Below are positions 58,815 through 64,000 of a stretch of DNA of 64,000 bases, in pieces. A model generated the notes under the pieces. It was not told where the DNA came from. It saw only the letters and a list, made by a program, of their open reading frames with translations, and ran no database searches. Each line of letters begins with the position of its first letter. Within the stretch, counting starts at the first letter, position 1. Location of the stretch: NCBI GenBank assembly GCA_021442155.1, contig CM038222.1, positions 59,060,266 to 59,124,265 on the forward strand. Direction: 5' to 3'. The position numbers were made by a program, and so were the translations under genes. The DNA is from Cymbidium sinense (taxonomy: Eukaryota > Streptophyta > Magnoliopsida > Asparagales > Orchidaceae).

Positions 58815-59570
58815 AGAAATGAACAACAACAAGCCTTTATCCCACTTAAGTATCGGCATGAATCCTTCTGCCTCCATTGTGTCCTATTATGTCAAATTCT
58901 CATTTAATTCAAGTATACTGGGTCATTTTTATACATCAAGTCTTTTAGGTCTACCTCTACCCTTTTAATATAAAATTCTAATCATCTCTCCCAAGGGTGA
59001 TGGTCGACGCTTTATAGCCAAACCATCTCTCTCTAATCTTATCCACTGAGCTACTCCAACTTTTCCCAAACATACTCATTTAGCATTTTATCTCTAAGAG
59101 TAAAGCCACTCATCCACGAGCATCCTCATCTCATCTTATGCTTTTTATTGGCCATCATTCTGCACCATAAGTCATTGCAAGTCTTACCACCATCTTATAA
59201 AATTTTCCCTTAAGTTTAAGTGGAACTTTTCTATCACACAACAGGCCAAATGCATTCAACCACTTAAACCATCCAACTTGAATTCTACTAATAACATCTC
59301 CATCTATTTCACCATCATTTTGAACAATAAAGCCTAAATATCTGAATCGCTCACTCTTATTATTGACTTGTTCACCTAATATCACAACACTATCACTATA
59401 ACTTCTACAACTAAAATTACACTCCATATATTCAATTTTAGATCTACTTAAATGAAAATCTTTAGACTCTAATGTTGACCTCCATAATTCAAGTTTCTCT
59501 TGGACTCCCTCTCTAGTCTTATCAACAAGAAGAATGTCATCAACAAAAGCATACACCAAGGTATATCTTC
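58815..59570 (-). pseudogene. LINE reverse transcriptase 3' fragment, minus strand
   Basis: An open frame at 59155-59559 reads VYAFVDDILLVDKTREGVQE (FVDD catalytic motif), GFIVQNDGEIDGDVISRIQV and KFYKMVVRLAMTYGAE, the RT C-terminal region of plant LINE ORF2. The frame then breaks. It ends at AACAACAACAAGCC near 58827 (plus-strand view), the LINE tail signature. The 5' part is missing, as in most 5'-truncated LINEs. Confidence 0.9.
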
Positions 59571-59909
59571 CTGTAAATGCCTAATAGGAACATCATCCAT
59601 ACTAAAGCAAAAGATAAGGGCCTAGACAAAGAAATGAACTACTTAGCCAAATTCCCTATACACCTCCATATGTTGGTTTCAATTCAATTAAGAGATGAAG
59701 TTTTTATTCATAATAGGAGTTGCTCTCATTTGAAATACTGCAGCCAAGAAAGGATAAAACATCTTTTCTCCCACGACTAGTTATCATATTCACAGTAGGT
59801 ACTGTAATTCTTTCAGTTAGTGGTCCATATCTTCAACTTCATATGCAGAGTAATCTCTCTCTATACCTATTATGAAACTTAGTGGGTTATTCAATTTTTA
59901 TGTGGCAGT

Positions 59910-59950
<41 letters not shown>

Positions 59951-60980
59951 TGAGGGGTGAAGATAGAACCCAAAGACTTTGATAGCAACTTCCAAGACAG
60001 ATGTCAACCAAATTAGTTGGTGCCCACAGGTCACGAATTCAGCTGAATCTCACAAAACTTCATGTGCTTCTATATTTGTTGTATTTTAAATTGTCTTTAT
60101 GTATTTTATTCATTATTATAAATTAGAAAGATGATGTGTTTAATTGGTTCTTAAGGTAATTAGAGTTCATGTCGTACATCATATCATATCAGAGCCAAAA
60201 TAAGTCACTTGAAGTAGAAATAGATCTATGATACCTGTCATTTTAATTTCTGGCCGAAACTCTGCAGGGTTACCTCAAAACTGAACATAGGGTCCGCATC
60301 CTCATCAATTTTTTTGACTGATGACATCCTACAAGGAAAAAATATATATATAAATAAATAAATCCATAATGAGGTAAATCAAATTCTTGCTCATGGTATG
60401 CAAAAATAGGGTAATCTGGAGAAAGAACAAGAGGTAGAACTGGTTAAGCAGAAGCCCTTGAGAAACTTGCTGTAACCAAAACAATCAAATAACATACAAA
60501 AATAAACTACTACTCCTCAGTAGAAAATAAATAAAATAGATGACTACACAGCATTTTAAGATTTTTTAAGCTATTAAAAAAAAATCGACCATCTCAAGAA
60601 CGCAGCTTATTTCAACTTGGCTGCCATCATCCATGGATCCTCCCATAAAAGAGTTTTCTTCAAATTTTCACTTTTACATATCCTCCAAGTTATCTTCAAT
60701 GTCTTCTGTATGATGAACTACACCACCGTTTCAGAGTTTAACTTCTTCAATCTGACTGGTGTCTGCAAGCAGCCTGAATACTCAGCATTCTATATCCATG
60801 ATCAAACACCTTATAAAATAGCCATAATAAATAGTTTTTTTGGCTTGCACTGTCCATGCATCAAAAAAAGGATATCAAAGGTTGAAGAGAAAAAGCAACC
60901 TCTGAGATTCATAAAGAAACTCTAAAAAAAAGCATTTCTTAAATGGACAAATTGTGAACAAATAAAAACTGGAATATTGA
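59571..60980. other. Intergenic, no gene
   Basis: Includes a TA microsatellite at about 59919-59948 and AT-rich sequence. ORFs at 59577-59780 and 60617-60925 have no family resemblance and low coding character. A 30-base A-run lies at about 61001-61030. Confidence 0.5.
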
Positions 60981-61418
60981 AGCAAGTACAATTCAATCAT
61001 ATACAAAAAAAAAAAAAAAAAAAAAAAAAACTCTGCACAAGGCCCTCACCCTCACGTTTCATATGCTATCATGATGGGGTGAACGACCACAAAGTAAATT
61101 TCGGGTGCTTGTCACCACTGTAGAAATATACATAAGCCTAAAAAATTATCTGGGAAAATAATAGCATGAGCACAAGTGAAATTCACCGCAAAAAAAAAAC
61201 AGCTGCATTCACTTTGTTTACAATCGGAAAGGTGCCCGACTCCAATCGGGATCTAGAATGCTTGCACTTTGATCTGACAAAGATCAAAGATCAACTGTGG
61301 CAGTAAACAATGCAGGAGCTTAATTAAAACCAGAACTCTTTCTTCACTAGGCTGGAAATCATAACTACCCCCACATCATCCAGCTCCTTCCGTTTGAATG
61401 AACAGACAACTGTGTAAA

Positions 61419-61605
61419 TCACAAAATATCAAGGCAACGGAGGCAATAGTGATTTAAAAGTTTTTCTGCGAGGCTACCCGGCTCTGGCACTAGAGCAGAC
61501 GTTATGCCATTCCAGAAATGGAAGGTGAATGATTCGTTCAGAATCTTTCTGAAAAGTTTATCATGAGAGACCCTTTCAGACTCCTCTGATGCTGCTGCGA
61601 AATAC
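61419..61605 (-). CDS. Last exon of an alpha-1,4-glycosyltransferase-family protein
   Basis: The minus-strand exon starts after an AG acceptor at 61607-61606 and ends with TGA at 61421-61419. It reads YFAAASEESERVSHDKLFRK, ILNESFTFHFWNGITSALVP, EPGSLAEKLLNHYCLRC and DIL. TFHFWNGITSALVPEPGSL is the conserved C-terminus of plant proteins with the glycosyltransferase sugar-binding (DXD) and alpha-1,4-glycosyltransferase conserved regions (like Arabidopsis At4g19900). These are predicted Golgi type II membrane enzymes; the plant substrate is unknown. The join to the next exon is in phase (AG|G gives Arg). Confidence 0.88.
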
Positions 61606-62762
61606 CTGTATAATTGACAGTTTTAAACGTGGAGATTAGTGATGAATTAGATAGAAGTAAAATAAAAAATAAAAAATAAAAAAAAAAACATGAGAACAGT
61701 AGAAACAGATGGAGATGCTCATTGGATGTTTGGAATATTATTATTGGTATCTAAGCAGCCACCGGAGTATTCCATTTTGGGAGGGAAAAACAAATGATGA
61801 ACTATAGAATGGGAGACCTGAAACAATATGGGAAAAATGAAAGCATATGAAGATGTTTAATTAAGAAGCATATAGGAAAACTGATTTCGCATTTTTGCTA
61901 GTGATTAGGAGCAAAGCAATTTTTTACTATTTCTCCACCTGCATTGCAAAAACATTCAGATCTGTCATGCCCTCTCCCTTCAAATCCTCTATTAATGGCA
62001 CCCCAATCTAATTTTTGAGCAACCTTACGACTTTCATTAGCTTTGCATGATGGAAATGGAGCACAAAGGGTGTTAGATTTGTAAATAGATATCTTTTGAG
62101 TGTTTTATGTATGTAATTCCCCTTTCTCATCAAGAAAGGATTTTGCATTTTAGTTAACATTTCTAAAACTGGTTTGTTAAAAATTAAAATAGAGGCATTA
62201 CTCAGCTGTATATATGATGACAAAAAATCAAGAGGACTTGAAAACAAATTATAAAGCTATAATTGATTGATTATATAATTCGGAATTTGAGTGTTCACCT
62301 GTTAGTTACACAAATGAAAATGCTGAGCGTAACACAAAATAAAATGTTGAGATGAATACATAAAGTTGAAGATAGGATGTGAAATAATTATGTGAGAGAG
62401 AAAGTAGATCTATTTAAAATTACGTTATTGAATTAATTTAGATTTTGTGTACATGCACAACAATAAAACATACACCAACAAATGAGTGAACAAAATTTGT
62501 GTGAAAGGATGAGAAGAAAAGGTAAAAGACTAAGGATAGAGAGGCTTGAAGTTCTGAAAAATATTTGTATAAAATAGAGTTAACATATCACTTTGCAATT
62601 AATAAAAATAAATGAAGAATGTTGATAATAAAACAAACCTTAAAGTACTGCAATAAAACTAATGATAATGATGATCATACTAGACCAAGTTAGATGACCA
62701 ATTCAATGCTATGTGAATTTGTGCTCTAACTTAAATGAGAAATAGGTTGGGAAGAATAATAC
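61606..62762 (-). other. Intron of the alpha-1,4-glycosyltransferase-like gene
   Basis: A 1157-bp intron, donor GTATTA at 62762 and acceptor CAG at 61608-61606 on the minus strand. No gene is seen in it; the ORF at 62008-62247 is spurious. Confidence 0.8.
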
Positions 62763-62957
62763 CTTGTAATGTCCATTGAACTTATTGGAAAGATCGACTG
62801 GGAAGAGATTATATTTACTCTAAGCTCTTCCCAGGACTTGCCACCTTTCTCCCGAAGCCTTTTAATCACTCTAGTTAGCAGATCAGCTCCATTCCACATT
62901 AAGAGGGTATCGTCATATGTTGAGTGGAACTCTGTTAAGCATTCCTTCACAAAAGGA
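62763..62957 (-). CDS. Penultimate exon of the alpha-1,4-glycosyltransferase-family gene
   Basis: 195 bases in phase with the last exon. It reads PFVKECLTEFHSTYDDTLLM, WNGADLLTRVIKRLREKGG and then ISSQSIFPISSMDITR. The pattern WNGADLLTRV (usually NGPxLxTRV) and the late F-PISS-M are typical of the alpha-1,4-GT conserved region (Pfam Gb3_synth). The acceptor is CTTCAG at about 62963-62958. The exon starts in phase 2, consistent with a Gly-His-Pro junction. Upstream exons with the DXD catalytic motif are not visible in 62958-64000 and must lie beyond the window or past a long intron. Confidence 0.88.
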
Positions 62958-64000
62958 CTGAAGAATATGAATTTAATGTCATTAACGGTATGGAAGGCTT
63001 AAATTGGTCATGAAGTCAAAATAAACAGAAATGACTGGTGAGCAGAAGTCATTGATATTAAAAAAAATTTCCTGTATTACATCAAATTAGGTGACATGAT
63101 CGCAACAGGAATTGGGAAACCTCTTGCAGAAAGAATGAAATAAATGACTTTACATATAATTTAACAATAACTAAAACATCAAATTCTAGTGTCAGACATT
63201 AAAATATGAAGATAGCAACAATGGGTTTCAAGAGATTTTTCCTAAATCAGATGACTGTATCCTAATAAAATGGTATATCTTAGTTTTTCAGATAATATAT
63301 TCATATATTTTGGTTGACGGTCATTATACCAGGCAGATGCTAAAAGCATCTCCATTATCAAAAAATCTTCGTTGTACCAACATTTACAGCATAATATTGT
63401 AAAATGCTTTTGTTTTGTTGATATTCCTGAGTTATGGGAGAACTTTTTGCTGTAACAACAAAGATAAAGATGGCGTTTTTGAGGAAAGAATATACATATT
63501 ACCACAATAGATCTTACGAAAACACCGTTACCCAAAAATGAGTAAAAACTGATTCTTACAGCACAAGAGTATCATGAATAATTAAAGAGTTTGATCTGGA
63601 ATAGTTTCATTAGGAGGTTTTACATGGTTAAGGAAGTTTCACTTATCAGGTGGAGTGTTTCAATAAAATTTATTTAATTTTATGTAACGAACATCTCATG
63701 CCAAATCCTAATGGCTTATGAGTATTCTTAGTAACTGAAGAAAGCAAAAAAAAGAAAGACAATTAAGAAGTTTTGTACGGTAGAAACTGTTTGTTTAACT
63801 ACTTTGAAAATATGCCTACAATAGCTAGAATATAATTCCATATTCAATAGTTGATTTTGCTATTTAAAACCATAGTTGCAGCTCTTAGGACTAGACGAGA
63901 AAGTTTGAAGCTTAATGCTAGGTGAACAGTCAACGTAAAACCTTGACAAATCTATGGAATGAATCCTACTTTGATGATTGCTTGTGCTAGAGTGCCGTTC
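62958..64000. other. Upstream intron of the glycosyltransferase-like gene
   Basis: No exon matching the family is seen on the minus strand up to the window edge, although the protein must continue upstream. The minus-strand ORF at 63242-63535 does not resemble the family and I do not call it. Confidence 0.6.

Noticed and set aside
60617..60925. 102-codon ORF near the glycosyltransferase-like gene
   Set aside because: It opposes the gene, has no recognisable motif, and lies in probable 3' flanking sequence.
63242..63535. 97-codon minus-strand ORF considered as an upstream exon of the glycosyltransferase-like gene
   Set aside because: No match to the family sequence expected before the GHPF junction and no fitting splice sites.

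Overview
The window is AT-rich flowering-plant nuclear DNA, made mostly of nested transposable elements. The evidence is GT-AG spliced genes, a chloroplast-targeted cytochrome, plant Ty3/gypsy, Ty1/copia, hAT and LINE elements, and long AT and CT microsatellites. I cannot assign a genus. No rRNA, tRNA, CRISPR or bacterial-type gene is visible.

Layout. From 1 to 34.5 kb lie three copies of one Ty3/gypsy family, all sense on the minus strand. Their LTRs read TGATATGACA...GCACGCAACA on the sense strand. Element 1 (<1-10177) keeps degenerate gag, protease, RT, RNase H and integrase on the minus strand, plus a decayed opposite-strand ORF (about 1640-3410) of the kind known from Tat-lineage elements such as Grande and Retand. 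That antisense ORF sits between two different tandem-repeat families, R1 and R2. Element 2 (12527-19311) and element 3 (21983-34532, flanked by the 5-bp duplication AAAAT) have no gag or pol. Their interiors are expanded R1/R2/R3 arrays plus a shared leader with a short sense ORF, so they look like a non-autonomous sub-family. Element 3 is split by a 7.5 kb non-coding insertion (23514-31018, flanked by ATAGT) with a striking A/C-rich plus strand. Solo or relic LTRs of the same family, in the other orientation, lie at 37301-38277 and about 52679-53467.

Between the elements are old intergenic segments. A segment right of element 1 (10178-11.37 kb) is paralogous to 36.03-38.32 kb. The left flank of element 3 (about 21.7-21.98 kb) is paralogous to 35.0-35.46 kb. 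In both cases the paralogue preserves an uninserted site. A fragment of a GT14 glucuronosyltransferase-like gene (20248-20541) and a triplicated 265-bp satellite-like unit (20.91-21.70 kb) sit just before element 3.

From 40191 to 51605 is a decayed Ty1/copia element with LTRs at both ends and a perfect TGTAG duplication. A hAT-superfamily transposon (about 44576-49311) has split its polyprotein between integrase and reverse transcriptase.

The right side holds the host genes. A six-exon gene for cytochrome c6A (PETJ-like, thylakoid lumen; 53905-57317, plus) appears intact. The last two exons of a minus-strand alpha-1,4-glycosyltransferase-family gene lie at 61419-62957, and its upstream exons are beyond the window. 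Between them are remnants of two LINEs facing away from each other's 5' ends and a copia gag fragment. The host genes are unrelated to one another in function; they simply share a gene-bearing edge beside a retrotransposon nest.
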